Shown here: piece after piece, positions 1-10,723 of the stretch
Layout: every line of letters starts with the position of its first letter
Numbering within the stretch: the first letter of the stretch is position 1
Assembly: GCF_022808775.1 (NCBI RefSeq)
Contig: NZ_JAKZLA010000009.1
Location: 1-64,000, forward strand
Origin: Geothrix terrae
GTDB taxonomy: Bacteria > Acidobacteriota > Holophagae > Holophagales > Holophagaceae
Reading direction: 5' to 3'
Length of the DNA: 64,000 nt
Notes under the pieces: model-generated
What the model was told of the DNA's origin: nothing
The model's database searches: none
What the model saw: only the letters and a program-made list of their open reading frames with translations
Program-made: the position numbers and the translations under genes

Positions 1-43
1 CGTCGGAGAAGCCCTCCAAGCTCTCATCTCTCCCTGCATCACC

Positions 44-68
44 AAAAAGGCCCCGCAACCGCGGGGCC
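44..68 (-). terminator. Duplicate of the groEL terminator
   Basis: Exact copy of the hairpin at 389-413, carried along in the duplicated segment. The stem is GGCCCCGC/GCGGGGCC with a 4-base loop and a run of five U on the minus-strand transcript. Confidence 0.75.
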
Positions 69-95
69 TTTCCACGAACCGCAAGTCGCGGCTGA

Positions 96-274
96 TCAAT
101 ACATGTCTTCCATGCCGCCCATGCCGGGGCCCGCGGGGGCGGGCGCCTTGGGCTCGGGGAGCTCAGTGATGATGGCTTCGGTGGTCAGCATCATGGCGGC
201 CACGGAGGCGGCGTTCCGCAGGGCGGACTTGGTCACCTTGGCGGGATCGACCACGCCGAACTTCACCATGTCGC
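96..274 (-). pseudogene. Truncated duplicate of the groEL 3' end
   Basis: Positions 1-274 repeat 346-619 without a mismatch, at an offset of 345 bases. The copied part holds the last ~59 codons of groEL, its stop codon and its terminator. Homology stops at 275, in the middle of a codon, so this is a fragment with no start codon. The repeat runs into the left window edge and may continue further. A 71-base unrelated spacer (275-345) separates it from the intact gene's terminator region. Confidence 0.9.
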
Positions 275-345
275 GACCATGTGGGTCGCGAAGCAGGCTC
301 CAGTGGAGCCTGCGAAGCGGGGCCCCACAGGGAGCGAATCACCAC
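275..345. repeat. Spacer with hairpin between the two groEL ends
   Basis: This 71-base segment separates the direct repeats. It holds a perfect 9-bp stem GCAGGCTCC/GGAGCCTGC (293-301 and 305-313) with loop AGT. The flanking GTGGG and CCCAC could extend the fold in REP-like fashion. It also holds the palindromic string GGGGCCCCA (319-327), which recurs at the comparable duplication near 11370. No coding potential is apparent. Confidence 0.55.
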
Positions 346-388
346 CGTCGGAGAAGCCCTCCAAGCTCTCATCTCTCCCTGCATCACC

Positions 389-413
389 AAAAAGGCCCCG
401 CAACCGCGGGGCC
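389..413 (-). terminator. Intrinsic terminator of groES-groEL
   Basis: Read on the minus strand, an 8-bp GC stem (GGCCCCGC/GCGGGGCC) with a 4-base loop is followed by five U. It lies 28 bases downstream of the groEL stop codon. Confidence 0.85.
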
Positions 414-440
414 TTTCCACGAACCGCAAGTCGCGGCTGA

Positions 441-2439
<1,999 letters not shown>

Positions 2440-2480
2440 GGGACCTCCTTGGAAAGAAGAGAAAGAAACGAATGGGACTG

Positions 2481-2507
2481 TTAGCACTCAGCCACAGCGA
2501 GTGCCAA
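2481..2507 (-). promoter_or_regulatory. CIRCE operator (HrcA binding site)
   Basis: Half-sites TTAGCACTC (2481-2489) and GAGTGCCAA (2499-2507) are separated by exactly 9 bases. This is the CIRCE layout with one mismatch to GAGTGCTAA. It lies in the groES leader, so HrcA repression with heat-shock release is expected. hrcA itself is not in the window. Confidence 0.95.
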
Positions 2508-2535
2508 GTCTGTCATCGGCCCACGACCTGGTCAA
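2507..2535 (-). promoter_or_regulatory. Probable groES promoter
   Basis: On the minus strand, TTGACC (2530-2535) is followed after 17 bases by CAGACT (2507-2512), directly upstream of CIRCE. The -10 box is a weak match (3 of 6). The placement next to the operator supports it more than the sequence does. Confidence 0.45.
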
Positions 2536-2651
2536 GCAGGATCTTCCCGAATTGTCCAAAATTTTAGTGTATTCAATTCATATTTTCTTCTATCAAATGT
2601 CAGATATCCAAATGCGAACCAGGAGCCTCGGCAGGGTGTAGCCTCAATTTC

Positions 2652-3350
2652 ATGGAACACCTCGCCATCCTGCGCGACCTGCAAGCCACCCTGGACTATC
2701 TTCGGACCATTGAGCGCGACCTGTCGGCCCTGCCTCCTGATCTGGCGGTCCTGGACACTCGGCTCAAAGCCATCGAGAAGCAGACGGCGGAAAAGACCAA
2801 GGCCCTGGATTCGGCCCGGATCCACATCCAGGTGAAGACCAAGGAATTGGCCCAAGCCCAGAAGGAAGAAGACCGGGCCCGCGCCGCCGTGAAGACCACC
2901 AGCCAGAAGGTGCAGTACGCGGCAGCCATCCGCGAGCTGGACGAGAAAGAGCGGCTGAAGGCCTCCATCGCCAAGCCCCTGAAGGCCCTGGAGACCGAGG
3001 CGAAGGCCCTGGAGCAGGCCCTGGAGGCTCTGGAAGCCGAGCGGGCCACCCTCAAGGTGAAGTTCGACGAGCTCCACTCGGTGTTCCTGGGCGAGCATGC
3101 CAACCAGGTGGAGGGACGCAAGCAGCTCCAGACCAAGCAGGCGCAACTGGAAGCGAAGCTCTCGGCTCCGGAGGTCACGCGCTTCCATCGGCTCGCCGGC
3201 GCCCGTCAGGGACGGGTGGTGGTGCCCGTGGAGAACGGCGCCTGCACCGGCTGCCACGTCAAGCTGCGCGGCCCCTTCCTCTTCCAGCTGAAGGAGGCCA
3301 AGGGTCCCGTGGCCTGCGAATCCTGCCAGCGGATTCTCTTCCTGCCGTGA
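2652..3350 (+). CDS. Coiled-coil protein with C4-type zinc ribbon
   Basis: 232 residues. Residues ~1-180 are a long Lys/Glu/Ala-rich helical coiled coil. The C-terminus carries two CxxC knuckles (CTGC and CESC about 25 residues apart) in the layout of the C4-type zinc-ribbon family (DUF164/CT398-like). Family members are proposed to bind nucleic acid or act as scaffolds, but no reaction is known. The TGA overlaps the GTG start of yggS (GTGA), so the pair is translationally coupled. Confidence 0.85.
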   Translation: MEHLAILRDLQATLDYLRTIERDLSALPPDLAVLDTRLKAIEKQTAEKTKALDSARIHIQVKTKELAQAQKEEDRARAAVKTTSQKVQYAAAIRELDEKERLKASIAKPLKALETEAKALEQALEALEAERATLKVKFDELHSVFLGEHANQVEGRKQLQTKQAQLEAKLSAPEVTRFHRLAGARQGRVVVPVENGACTGCHVKLRGPFLFQLKEAKGPVACESCQRILFLP

Positions 3351-4018
3351 GCCTGGCGGACCGGGTCGAGGCCCTGCAGGCCCGCATCACCCGCGCCTGC
3401 GAGGCTGGGAGCCGGGATCCCGGAAGCATCGAACTCCTGCCCGTGTCGAAGAAGCAGCCGCTCGCGCTGATCCAGGAGGCCGCCGCCCTCGGTTTCACGC
3501 GGTTCGGCGAGAACTACGTGCAGGAAGGCGCCGACAAGGCTGTGGTCCTGCCCGATCTGGCCTTCATCCTCCTCGGCCCGCTCCAGCGCAACAAGGTCAG
3601 GCCCGCCCTCCAGCACTTCGCGGAAATCCAGAGCCTGGACCGCCCCGAGCTGGCGGAACGCCTGCGCCGGCTGGCGGAGGAGCTCCAGGTGGTGCGCCCC
3701 GTCTGGATCCAGGTGGACCTCTGGAACGAAGCCACCAAGCTCGGCGGCTGCGCCGAGGCGGATCTGCCCGCCTTGATCGGGGCCCTGGGCGACGATCCCC
3801 GCTTGCCCCTGCGCGGGCTCATGGCCATCCCCCCGCCGGAAGACGACGGCGCCTTCGCCCAGCTTGCGGCCCTGCGGGACCGGCTGCAGCAGGATCTGGG
3901 CCGGCCCCTGCGCCTCAGCATGGGCATGAGCGCCGACCTGGAGGCGGCCATCGCCGCGGGATCGGACCAGATCCGCATCGGCACTGCGTTCTTCGGCGAG
4001 CGGGTGTACGCCCGGTGA
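3347..4018 (+). CDS. yggS: YggS-family pyridoxal phosphate homeostasis protein
   Basis: 223-residue TIM-barrel PLP-binding protein of the YggS/PLPBP family, which buffers intracellular PLP and affects amino-acid pools. PLP-lysine context: ELLPVSKKQPLALIQEA near residues 29-45. The FGENYVQEG motif and the C-terminal MGMSADLEAAIAAGSDQIRIGTAFFG phosphate-binding region are present. GTG start overlapping the previous stop. Slightly shorter than many homologues (~230). Confidence 0.93.
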   Translation: MSLADRVEALQARITRACEAGSRDPGSIELLPVSKKQPLALIQEAAALGFTRFGENYVQEGADKAVVLPDLAFILLGPLQRNKVRPALQHFAEIQSLDRPELAERLRRLAEELQVVRPVWIQVDLWNEATKLGGCAEADLPALIGALGDDPRLPLRGLMAIPPPEDDGAFAQLAALRDRLQQDLGRPLRLSMGMSADLEAAIAAGSDQIRIGTAFFGERVYAR

Positions 4019-4095
4019 GCCATCCTGTCCGGAGGTAGGGCCTCGCGGCCCTGCCCGCTTCGTGGTTCGATGATTCCTTCGTCCCCGGAGTCCCC

Positions 4096-4518
4096 ATGAC
4101 CACGATCAAGACCGCCACGGCCTCGCTGCCCGTCTCCGCTGAAGCGCTGTACGCCTTCCTCTCGGACCTGTCGAAGCACCGCGCCTTCCTGGAACCGGCC
4201 GCCATGAACTTCCAGGGGGAAGCCGACCGGCACAGCTACGTCATCGAGGTCATGGGCATGAAGATGCCCCAGGAGCTGGTGGTGAAGGAGCGTGTGCCCG
4301 GCCAGCGGGTGGTGCTGGTGCCCGGCGCGAAGAAGATGTTCGACCACGAGCTGCGCTTCGAGATCGTCCCGGCCGGCGAAGGCTGCACCCTGCGCCTGGT
4401 GGACGAGGCCGACATCCCCATGATGATGGCCATGATGGGCGCCGAGAAGCTCCTCCAGGCCCAGCTGGACAGCGGCCTGGCCCGCATCCAGGAGCTGGCG
4501 GCCAGCGGAACCCTTTAA
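4096..4518 (+). CDS. SRPBCC-fold (START-like) protein
   Basis: 140 residues with the polyketide-cyclase/START-like pattern. It opens with ATASLPVSAEALYAFLSDL, followed by alternating beta strands and a long C-terminal helix (AEKLLQAQLDSGLARIQEL). Such proteins bind hydrophobic ligands or lipids, but the ligand cannot be read from sequence. It stands alone between yggS and a repeat copy. Family membership is fairly certain and function is open. Confidence 0.7.
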   Translation: MTTIKTATASLPVSAEALYAFLSDLSKHRAFLEPAAMNFQGEADRHSYVIEVMGMKMPQELVVKERVPGQRVVLVPGAKKMFDHELRFEIVPAGEGCTLRLVDEADIPMMMAMMGAEKLLQAQLDSGLARIQELAASGTL

Positions 4519-4603
4519 ACACCCGCAGAGGATGCGGAGGATGAGCCTTTGCCTTCTCCGTATCCTCCGCTTCCTCAGCGATCTCCGCGAAAGTTTTTAT
4601 CTT
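4519..4603. repeat. Dispersed intergenic palindromic repeat, copy A
   Basis: Built of GAGGATGCGGAGGAT and the complementary TCCTCCGC...TCTCCGCGAAAG, so the transcript can fold back on itself. It begins right after a stop codon. Related copies are at 47847-47960, 50040-50155 and 57110-57225. Confidence 0.65.
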
Positions 4604-4680
4604 TCCCGTGAAAGGCGCCTCTGTCTCGCGACATCACCAGGTATCGTGCCCTAGCCCGGCACCCATCTCCTGGAGGTCCC

Positions 4681-6111
4681 ATGCGCCCCACCCTGCTGCT
4701 TGCCGCCCTGCCCTCGCTCCTGATCGCCCAGGAGTCCGTCACCACGCTGAAGGACCAGAAGGCCCTGGCGGTGACCATCTACAACGACAACCTGGCCCTG
4801 GTGAAGGACACCCGGGAGGTGCGGCTGGGGAAGGGCGAGTCCCGCCTGGCCTTCCAGGAGGTGTCGGCCCAGATCCGGCCCGAGACGGCGTTGCTGCGGA
4901 ACCTCACCCACCCGAAGGACTTCTGGGTGGCCGAGCAGAACTTCGACTTCGACCTGCTCACGCCCCAGAAGCTGCTGGAGAAGTATGTGGGCGAGAAGGT
5001 GACCGTGGTGCGCGGCGTGCCCAACGAATCCGGCGCGGGGGCGAGGGAGGTCCGCGAGGAGGCCACGGTGCTGGCCACCAACAATGGCACGGTGCTCCAG
5101 TTCGCGGACCGCATCGAGACCAGCGTGCCCGGCCGCCTCGTCTTCCCCAAGGTGCCCGGCACCCTGCGGGCCCGGCCCACGCTGGTGATCAGCCTCAACA
5201 GCGGCGTCGACCGGGAGCAGAAGCTGGAGCTGAGCTACCTCACGGGTGGCCTCTCCTGGCGGGCCGACTACGTGGCCAACCTGGCGCCGGACGAGAAGAC
5301 CCTCGACCTCAGCGGCTGGGTGACCCTCACCAATCAGAGCGGCGCAGCCTACCCCAACGCCACGCTCCAGCTGGTGGCGGGGGATGTGAATCGGGTCCAG
5401 CAGCGTCCGGAGCGTGCCTATGCCGCCGTGGAAGTCCTGGCCAGGGCCGCTCCCGCCCCGCCGAAGATGGCCGAGGAGAGCCTCTTCGAGTACCACCTCT
5501 ACACCCTGGACCGCCCCACCACCCTGGCGGTGAACCAGACCAAGCAGGTGGCCCTGCTCAGCGCCAGCGCCGTGCCCGTTCGCAAGGAGTACCTGCTCCA
5601 GGGGCAGACCTACTACTACACCGGCAGCTACGGCGACCTGGGCGACAAGCAGAAGGTGGGCGTGTTTGTCGAGTTCGACAACAAGGAAGCCAGCCGCCTG
5701 GGCATGCCGCTCCCCAAGGGCATCGTCCGCGTCTACAAGCGGGATAGCGAGGGCCGCGCGCAGTTCGTGGGCGAGGACAGCGTGGACCACACCCCGAAGA
5801 ACGAATTGGTCCGCCTGAAGCTGGGCGATGCCTTCGACGTCACGGCGAGGCGCAAGCAGACCGACTACAAGAGCCTGGGCCGGCAGGGGAAATACGGCTT
5901 CGTCCACGAGTCCGCCTTCGAGATCGAGCTGAAGAACGCCAAGAAGGAGCCCATCACCGTTACCGTGCTGGAGCCCATGCCAGGCGACTGGGAGGTGCTC
6001 CAGAGCAGCCACCCCTGCACCAAGGCCGCCGCCGGCACCGGAAAGTTCCAGGTGGCCGTCCCGGCAGAAGGCAAGGCCACGCTGACCTATCGGGTGCGGG
6101 TGAAGTGGTAG
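4681..6111 (+). CDS. Secreted DUF4139 domain protein
   Basis: 476 residues with an N-terminal signal peptide (MRPTLLLAALPSLLIAQ). The mature start, KALAVTIYNDNLALVKDTREV, is typical of DUF4139/MuiA-like proteins. Later hallmark pieces include SWRADYVANL, a YHLYTLDRPTTLAVNQTKQV segment and a C-terminal immunoglobulin-like strand set ending LTYRVRVKW. Family function is poorly known; the name comes from a mucoidy inhibitor homologue. Unlike MuiA it has no evident coiled coil. TGGAGGT lies just before the start. Confidence 0.85.
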   Translation: MRPTLLLAALPSLLIAQESVTTLKDQKALAVTIYNDNLALVKDTREVRLGKGESRLAFQEVSAQIRPETALLRNLTHPKDFWVAEQNFDFDLLTPQKLLEKYVGEKVTVVRGVPNESGAGAREVREEATVLATNNGTVLQFADRIETSVPGRLVFPKVPGTLRARPTLVISLNSGVDREQKLELSYLTGGLSWRADYVANLAPDEKTLDLSGWVTLTNQSGAAYPNATLQLVAGDVNRVQQRPERAYAAVEVLARAAPAPPKMAEESLFEYHLYTLDRPTTLAVNQTKQVALLSASAVPVRKEYLLQGQTYYYTGSYGDLGDKQKVGVFVEFDNKEASRLGMPLPKGIVRVYKRDSEGRAQFVGEDSVDHTPKNELVRLKLGDAFDVTARRKQTDYKSLGRQGKYGFVHESAFEIELKNAKKEPITVTVLEPMPGDWEVLQSSHPCTKAAAGTGKFQVAVPAEGKATLTYRVRVKW

Positions 6112-6161
6112 GCCGAAGAGGGGCATGAACGCGACGCGATCCTCGGCCATACTGAACCCCC

Positions 6162-6926
6162 ATGCCCCTCCCCGCCCGCTTCCTCGCCCGCCTGCGACGC
6201 CTGCCTCTGCGCCTCCGCGGGCGGCTGGGCGGCGGCACCGAGGGCCTGCATCCTTCGAAGCTCAAGGGCGCCGGACTCACCTTCGTGGAGAACCGGCCCT
6301 ACGTGCCCGGGGACGACCCGCGCTTCATCAACTGGCCCCTGACTGCCCGCACGGGCGAGCCGATCATGAAGCGCTTCGAGAGCAGCCGCGACCTGGTGCT
6401 CTGGCTGGTGGTGGATCCCTCGCCCTCCATGTTCCTGGGTGATCCCGTTTCGCCGCTGCGCTGGGCCCTGGAGCTCTGCGGCGCCGCCTTCGCCACCCTC
6501 CAGGCCACCGGCGACCGCCTGGGCCTCATCGTCCCCGGCGACGGCCGCACCCCGGCCCTGCGCATCGCACCCAAGCGGGGCCGCATCCACGGCCTGCGCA
6601 TCCTGGAGACCCTGGCCGAGCGCGGCCCCTCCATTCCCACGGAGGCCGCCTGGCGCGAGGCCCTGGGCCACTGGGGTGAGCATGGCAAGGGGCACCGCCT
6701 CTGGCTCTTCAGCAACGGCGCGGGCCTGCAGGGCCTGGCGCCCCTCCTGAAGCCCCTGGCCACGCGGCACCGGCTGGTCTGGTTCCAGCCGGAGACGCCC
6801 GAGGGGCCCAAGGCCCCGACCTGGCCCGACCCGGGCTTCTCCCCTGCCATCGAGCGGCAGCGCTGGAACCTCCTGGAGGATCCCATCGTGAAGCTGAACG
6901 CCTGGCTGCGGGCGGGGGGGGCCTAG
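6162..6926 (+). CDS. DUF58 domain protein
   Basis: 254 residues with the DUF58 signature: GLHPSKLKGAGLTFVENRPY, YVPGDDPRFINWPLTAR, then a von Willebrand-like fold with VVDPSPSMFLG (a DxSxS-like metal site). These proteins normally work with a MoxR AAA+ ATPase and BatA/BatB membrane proteins in envelope stress or metalloprotein maturation. It is the first gene of a four-gene set (6162-10241). No MoxR gene is present on this side. Confidence 0.9.
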   Translation: MPLPARFLARLRRLPLRLRGRLGGGTEGLHPSKLKGAGLTFVENRPYVPGDDPRFINWPLTARTGEPIMKRFESSRDLVLWLVVDPSPSMFLGDPVSPLRWALELCGAAFATLQATGDRLGLIVPGDGRTPALRIAPKRGRIHGLRILETLAERGPSIPTEAAWREALGHWGEHGKGHRLWLFSNGAGLQGLAPLLKPLATRHRLVWFQPETPEGPKAPTWPDPGFSPAIERQRWNLLEDPIVKLNAWLRAGGA

Positions 6927-6928
6927 GC

Positions 6929-7759
6929 ATGGGTGGTTCCGTCCATCGCCCGTCCTGGTTCGGAATCCGCGCGCGGATTCCGGGATATCAAAAGATCACA
7001 TGCTTGATGGCGATGGGCCTCTGGGCCGGGGCCGCGCCCGCCTGGAAGGCGCCGGGTCAATTGAAGCTCGGGGAGTTGCAGGTGCTGGAGCTGCGGGAGG
7101 AGGATCCTGCGGCGCCCGCCCCGCCGCGGCCCACGGTGGAGGATCGCCTGGGGCCCCTGCGCCTGCGTTCCATGGAGCCCCTGCCGGACGGGCGCGGCTG
7201 GCGCTTCCAGGTGCAGGCCCTGGAGCCGGGGCTGGCGGTGATCCCCGCCCTGGACCTGGGCAATGGCCAGCGGGCTCCGGAGCTGCGGCTGGACGTGCCC
7301 CGCACCATCCCCTACGGCGGGCCCTGGGTGGGCTTCGGCGGCGGGAACGAGGATCTCCTGCCGGCCATCCCCTTTCCCTGGGCCTGGGCCAGCCTCCTGC
7401 TGCTGCCCCCGCTCGCGCTGGCCTTCTGGGCCATCCGCCGCTGGCGGAAGGGCTCGGCCAAGCGCCGCCTGCACCACGCGGCCCAGGTCTTCCGCCGGCA
7501 CTGGCCGCCGGCCCAGCGGGACCGCACCGCCCTCGACGCCGCCCACGCCTTGGGCCGCGACCTGCTGGCCGCCCGCTTCGGGGACGCCGCCCGCGCCTGG
7601 GGTCCCGCGGAGTTCCAGGCCCGCAACCTGGGCCCCTGGGACCAGTGGACCAGGAGCCTGGATGCGGCCCGCTTCGGCCGGACCGAACCGCCCTTCCCGG
7701 CCCCGGAGCCGCTGGTGGCCGCCCTGGATGCCCGCGGCGACCAGAAGGGAGACGCATGA
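6929..7759 (+). CDS. Membrane protein of the DUF58-Bat operon
   Basis: 276 residues, not recognised by sequence. The N-terminal part has a hydrophobic or signal-like stretch (LMAMGLWAGAAPAW), then a beta-rich periplasmic region, one membrane segment near residues 150-170 (AWASLLLLPPLALAFWAI) and a basic, helical cytoplasmic tail. This topology and position match the small DUF4381/BatD-like partners of Bat operons, but that is inference. The start is uncertain; ATG at 7006 would place the signal sequence at the N-terminus. It overlaps the next gene by ATGA. Confidence 0.65.
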   Translation: MGGSVHRPSWFGIRARIPGYQKITCLMAMGLWAGAAPAWKAPGQLKLGELQVLELREEDPAAPAPPRPTVEDRLGPLRLRSMEPLPDGRGWRFQVQALEPGLAVIPALDLGNGQRAPELRLDVPRTIPYGGPWVGFGGGNEDLLPAIPFPWAWASLLLLPPLALAFWAIRRWRKGSAKRRLHHAAQVFRRHWPPAQRDRTALDAAHALGRDLLAARFGDAARAWGPAEFQARNLGPWDQWTRSLDAARFGRTEPPFPAPEPLVAALDARGDQKGDA

Positions 7760-8712
7760 TCGCCCTGCGCCAGCCCCTCCTTCTGCTGGTGGCCGTGCCC
7801 CTGCTGGTCTGGGCCTGGCGAGTGGTCTACCGCTGGGGCATCCCCTCGTCGCGACCCTCCAGCGCCCTGGCGCGCCTCAGCTCCCACTGGCTGCCGCCGG
7901 TGTTGGCCCTGGCCCTGGGCCTGGCCGCGGCGGGTCCCGAGTGGCGCCGACCCGTGCGGGGCGAGGCCCCCGTGGTGGACTTCGCCGTGGTGCTGGACGG
8001 CAGCAGCAGCATGAAGATCCTCGACCGGCCGGACGAGGACCGCTGGCACGCGGCCCGCCGGACCCTGGCCCAGTTCGTCCAGCGCCGGCCCGATGACCGC
8101 TTCGCCCTCATCCTCTTCAGCGCCCATCCGGTGACCCTGAGCCCCCTCACCGCCGACCACACGCGCCTGCTCCGCATGCTGGCCCGCCTCGACCTCGACA
8201 GCCGCGACGACGGCACGGCCATCGGCTCCGCCCTCATGACCGCCGTGCGGCGCCTGGAGGACAGCCCCGCCCGCAGCCGGGTGATCCTCCTCATCACGGA
8301 CGGCGTGCAGAACCGCGGCCGGGTGACGCCCGTGGAGGCCGCGGAAGAGGCCCAGCGCAACGGCATCCGCATCCACGCGGTGGCCATCGGCACCGACGGC
8401 GAGAGCCTGGTGCCCCTCGAGGGCGGCGGCTTCGCCCGCCTCCGCGTGGAGGTGGACCATGCCACCCTGAAGCAGGTGGCGCACCTCACCGGTGGCGAGT
8501 CCTTCAGCGCCGAGGATCCCGGCGGCCTGGCCCGCAGCCTCGCCTCTGTCGACCAGCTGGAGAAGACGCTCCTGCCCGTGGATCAGCCCACGGAAGGCGA
8601 GCCCCTGGCGCGCTGGTTCCTCCTGGCGGCGGCCCTCCTGGCGCTGCCCCTGGCCGCGGACCTCGCCTTCAAGCGCGGCAAGCCGCGGCCCGCCTGGGTG
8701 GAGGGACCATGA
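7756..8712 (+). CDS. BatA-like von Willebrand factor A membrane protein
   Basis: 318 residues: N-terminal membrane segment (RQPLLLLVAVPLLVWAWRVVY), a second one near 45-65, then a VWA domain with the MIDAS motif DGSSS (VVLDGSSSMK) and the downstream ITDG motif. A C-terminal membrane helix (WFLLAAALLALPLAADLAF) follows. The layout is that of BatA/aerotolerance proteins, which bind a divalent metal and protein partners at the membrane. Start and stop overlap both neighbours by 4 bases, a strong sign of co-translation. Confidence 0.9.
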   Translation: MIALRQPLLLLVAVPLLVWAWRVVYRWGIPSSRPSSALARLSSHWLPPVLALALGLAAAGPEWRRPVRGEAPVVDFAVVLDGSSSMKILDRPDEDRWHAARRTLAQFVQRRPDDRFALILFSAHPVTLSPLTADHTRLLRMLARLDLDSRDDGTAIGSALMTAVRRLEDSPARSRVILLITDGVQNRGRVTPVEAAEEAQRNGIRIHAVAIGTDGESLVPLEGGGFARLRVEVDHATLKQVAHLTGGESFSAEDPGGLARSLASVDQLEKTLLPVDQPTEGEPLARWFLLAAALLALPLAADLAFKRGKPRPAWVEGP

Positions 8713-10241
8713 ACCTGCCCTTCGCCCTACCCTTCACTCACCCTTGGTTTCTGGCGCCCTTCGGCGCCGCGGCGGCCGTGGCCCTCGCCCTCGCCCTGCG
8801 CGCCCACCTGCGGCCGGGCCTGGGCGTGCAGGTCGTGGGCCAGCGCCCGCTCTGGCAGGGCCTGGGCATGGCGTTGATGCTGGCGGGCCTGGGGCTCGGC
8901 CTGGCGGAACCCCGCTGGGGCCTGCCGGAGTTCCCGAGGCTGACCGTGCACGTGGTGCTGGACGCCAGCCGGTCCATGACCGTGCCCGATGCGGGGGGCC
9001 GCTCGCGCTGGGACGCCGCCGTGGCCGCCCTGGACCGCATCTGGTCCCAGCCCCAGGCCGGCCTGCGCTGGAGCCTGGATCTGCTCACCGGCGACGACAT
9101 CCCCCTCCAGCCCCCTGGCGAGGACCGCACCCTGCTCCGCGAGGCGCTGCGGGCCGTGGTGCCCGGCGAGGTGGGCTCTCCCGGCACCAGCCTGGGCCGG
9201 GGCCTGCCCCAGGTGGCCGCCCAGGCCGACCGGGACACGCCCGCCGTGATCCTCCTGCTCAGCGACGGCGAGGAGACCTGGGAAGCCCCCGAAGCGGCCA
9301 TGGACCGCGCTGTCGAAACCTTGAAGAAGGCGAAGCTCCCGGTTTGCGTGCTGGCCTTCGGCGACGGCCAGCCCCACGCCGTGCCTGCCAAGCCCAGCCC
9401 AGAGGGCCAGCCTCCGGCCCAACCCACCTCGGCGGAACCCGCCGTGAGCACGGCCCATCCGGAGTTCCTGGCCCGCCTGGCCCAGGCCACCGGGGGCCAG
9501 GTGTTCACGAACGGCGAGACGGCCGCCGCGGGGCTCCAGTCCCTCGCCGCCGGCAAGCTGCCCCTGCCCGCCCGGCGTTCCCTCCAGCCCGCCCATCCCG
9601 AGGTGGGTGCCTGGCTGGCCCTGGCGGGACTGGCCCTCTGGCTGGCCTTCGCCGGCAAGCCCATGGCCCGGTGGCGGCCCGCCCTGCTCTTCCTGCTGGC
9701 CCTGGCCGCGCCCCTCCGCGCCCAGTCCGGGAAGGCCTGGGCGCCCCCCAGCGTGAAGGCCTGGTTCGCCCAGCGGGCCCTGGAGAACGGGGATCTGCCC
9801 GGGGCCCGCCGGTGGCGTCCGGACGACGCCAAGCCATCTCATGTGCTCTTGGCCGCCCAGATCGACCTGAGGACCGGCCTTCCCGAAGATGCCCTGAAGG
9901 CGCTGTCTCCCCTGGTGGGCCAGGGAGCCCCGCGACCCCTGCCGCCCTGGCGCACACCCGCCCTGCTCCTGGCTGCCCGGGCGCACTGGTCGGCCAACCG
10001 CCCCGCCGAGGCCCGGGCCCTGCTGGAACGCCTGCTGCTGGAGCATCCGGGCCAGCCGGACGCCATCCACGATCTGCAGACTCTGGTGAAGGACGCCACG
10101 CCGCCACCGCCCAATCCGAAGACCCCTCCGCCGCCCCCGCCGCCCCGTCCCAGCATGGGCGCCCAGCAGGACGAGCTGGAGGGCATCAAGCAACGCCTGC
10201 CCAAGCCCCCGAAGACCCCGGGAGGCGTGAAGGATTTGTAA
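8709..10241 (+). CDS. BatB-like VWA protein with repeat-like C-terminal region
   Basis: 510 residues. N-terminal membrane helices, then a VWA domain with DASRS (VVLDASRSMTV) and LLLSDGEE. A further hydrophobic helix pair lies near residues 295-340. The C-terminal ~160 residues look like helical TPR-type repeats (LARLA-style helices, SANRPAEARALLERLL), and the protein ends in a proline-rich tail (PPPNPKTPPPPPPP). The architecture resembles BatB fused to a BatC-like TPR part. It is the last gene of the operon, and a hairpin follows at 10266-10287. Confidence 0.85.
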   Translation: MNLPFALPFTHPWFLAPFGAAAAVALALALRAHLRPGLGVQVVGQRPLWQGLGMALMLAGLGLGLAEPRWGLPEFPRLTVHVVLDASRSMTVPDAGGRSRWDAAVAALDRIWSQPQAGLRWSLDLLTGDDIPLQPPGEDRTLLREALRAVVPGEVGSPGTSLGRGLPQVAAQADRDTPAVILLLSDGEETWEAPEAAMDRAVETLKKAKLPVCVLAFGDGQPHAVPAKPSPEGQPPAQPTSAEPAVSTAHPEFLARLAQATGGQVFTNGETAAAGLQSLAAGKLPLPARRSLQPAHPEVGAWLALAGLALWLAFAGKPMARWRPALLFLLALAAPLRAQSGKAWAPPSVKAWFAQRALENGDLPGARRWRPDDAKPSHVLLAAQIDLRTGLPEDALKALSPLVGQGAPRPLPPWRTPALLLAARAHWSANRPAEARALLERLLLEHPGQPDAIHDLQTLVKDATPPPPNPKTPPPPPPPRPSMGAQQDELEGIKQRLPKPPKTPGGVKDL

Positions 10242-10318
10242 GGCTGTCAGCTCTCAGCTAATGAAACGGCGGCCCGTAGGCCGCCGTGCTTTGACCGATG
10301 GCTGACAGCTGATAGCTA
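10242..10318. repeat. Repeat pair flanking a bidirectional hairpin
   Basis: GGCTGTCAGCTCTCAGCTA (10242-10260) and GGCTGACAGCTGATAGCTA (10300-10318) are imperfect direct repeats. They frame the hairpin ACGGCGGCC/GGCCGCCGT (10266-10287), which can end transcripts from both convergent genes. The right repeat includes the stop codon of the thioredoxin-like gene. The same word family occurs at 2110-2141. Confidence 0.6.
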
Positions 10319-10723
10319 CTTCTGTCCCAGCCAGGCCGCGAACTCGGCGCCGGTGCGGAAGGCGCCCACCTGGCGGCGGACCTCCTTGCCGTTGGCGTCG
10401 AGGATCACCATGGTCGGGAAGGCTTCGAGGCCGAACTTGTCGGCCAGCTTCTTCCCCTCGGGCAGGGGGGTGCGGTCCCGCTTCTCCACGAGGGCGGAGA
10501 AGGGCACCACCTTGGCGAGGGCGGCCTGGCCCTCGGCGCTGGGGAAGACGCTCTTCTGGAGGTACTGGCAGGGCGGGCACCACTCGGTCCAGAGGTCCAT
10601 GAAGATGACCTTCTTTTCGGCCTTGGCGCGCTTGAGGGCGGCCTGGTAGTCGTGCTCCCACTTCACGGGTCCCTGGGCCACCAGGGGCGCGGCGATGAGC
10701 AGGAGGGCGGCGAGAGCTTTCAT
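10316..10723 (-). CDS. Secreted thioredoxin-fold protein
   Basis: 135 residues: signal peptide (MKALAALLLIAAPLVAQ), then a thioredoxin fold with active site WCPPC at residues 48-52 and the cis-proline in AFPTMVI. The WTEWCPPCQYLQKSVF context resembles the DsbD-gamma/DUF255-like class of periplasmic thiol reductases. The ATG at 10723 was chosen because it opens a clean signal peptide and has CCGGAG upstream; an earlier in-frame start adds 24 non-conserved residues. The redox partner is not encoded nearby. Confidence 0.88.
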   Translation of the reverse strand: MKALAALLLIAAPLVAQGPVKWEHDYQAALKRAKAEKKVIFMDLWTEWCPPCQYLQKSVFPSAEGQAALAKVVPFSALVEKRDRTPLPEGKKLADKFGLEAFPTMVILDANGKEVRRQVGAFRTGAEFAAWLGQK

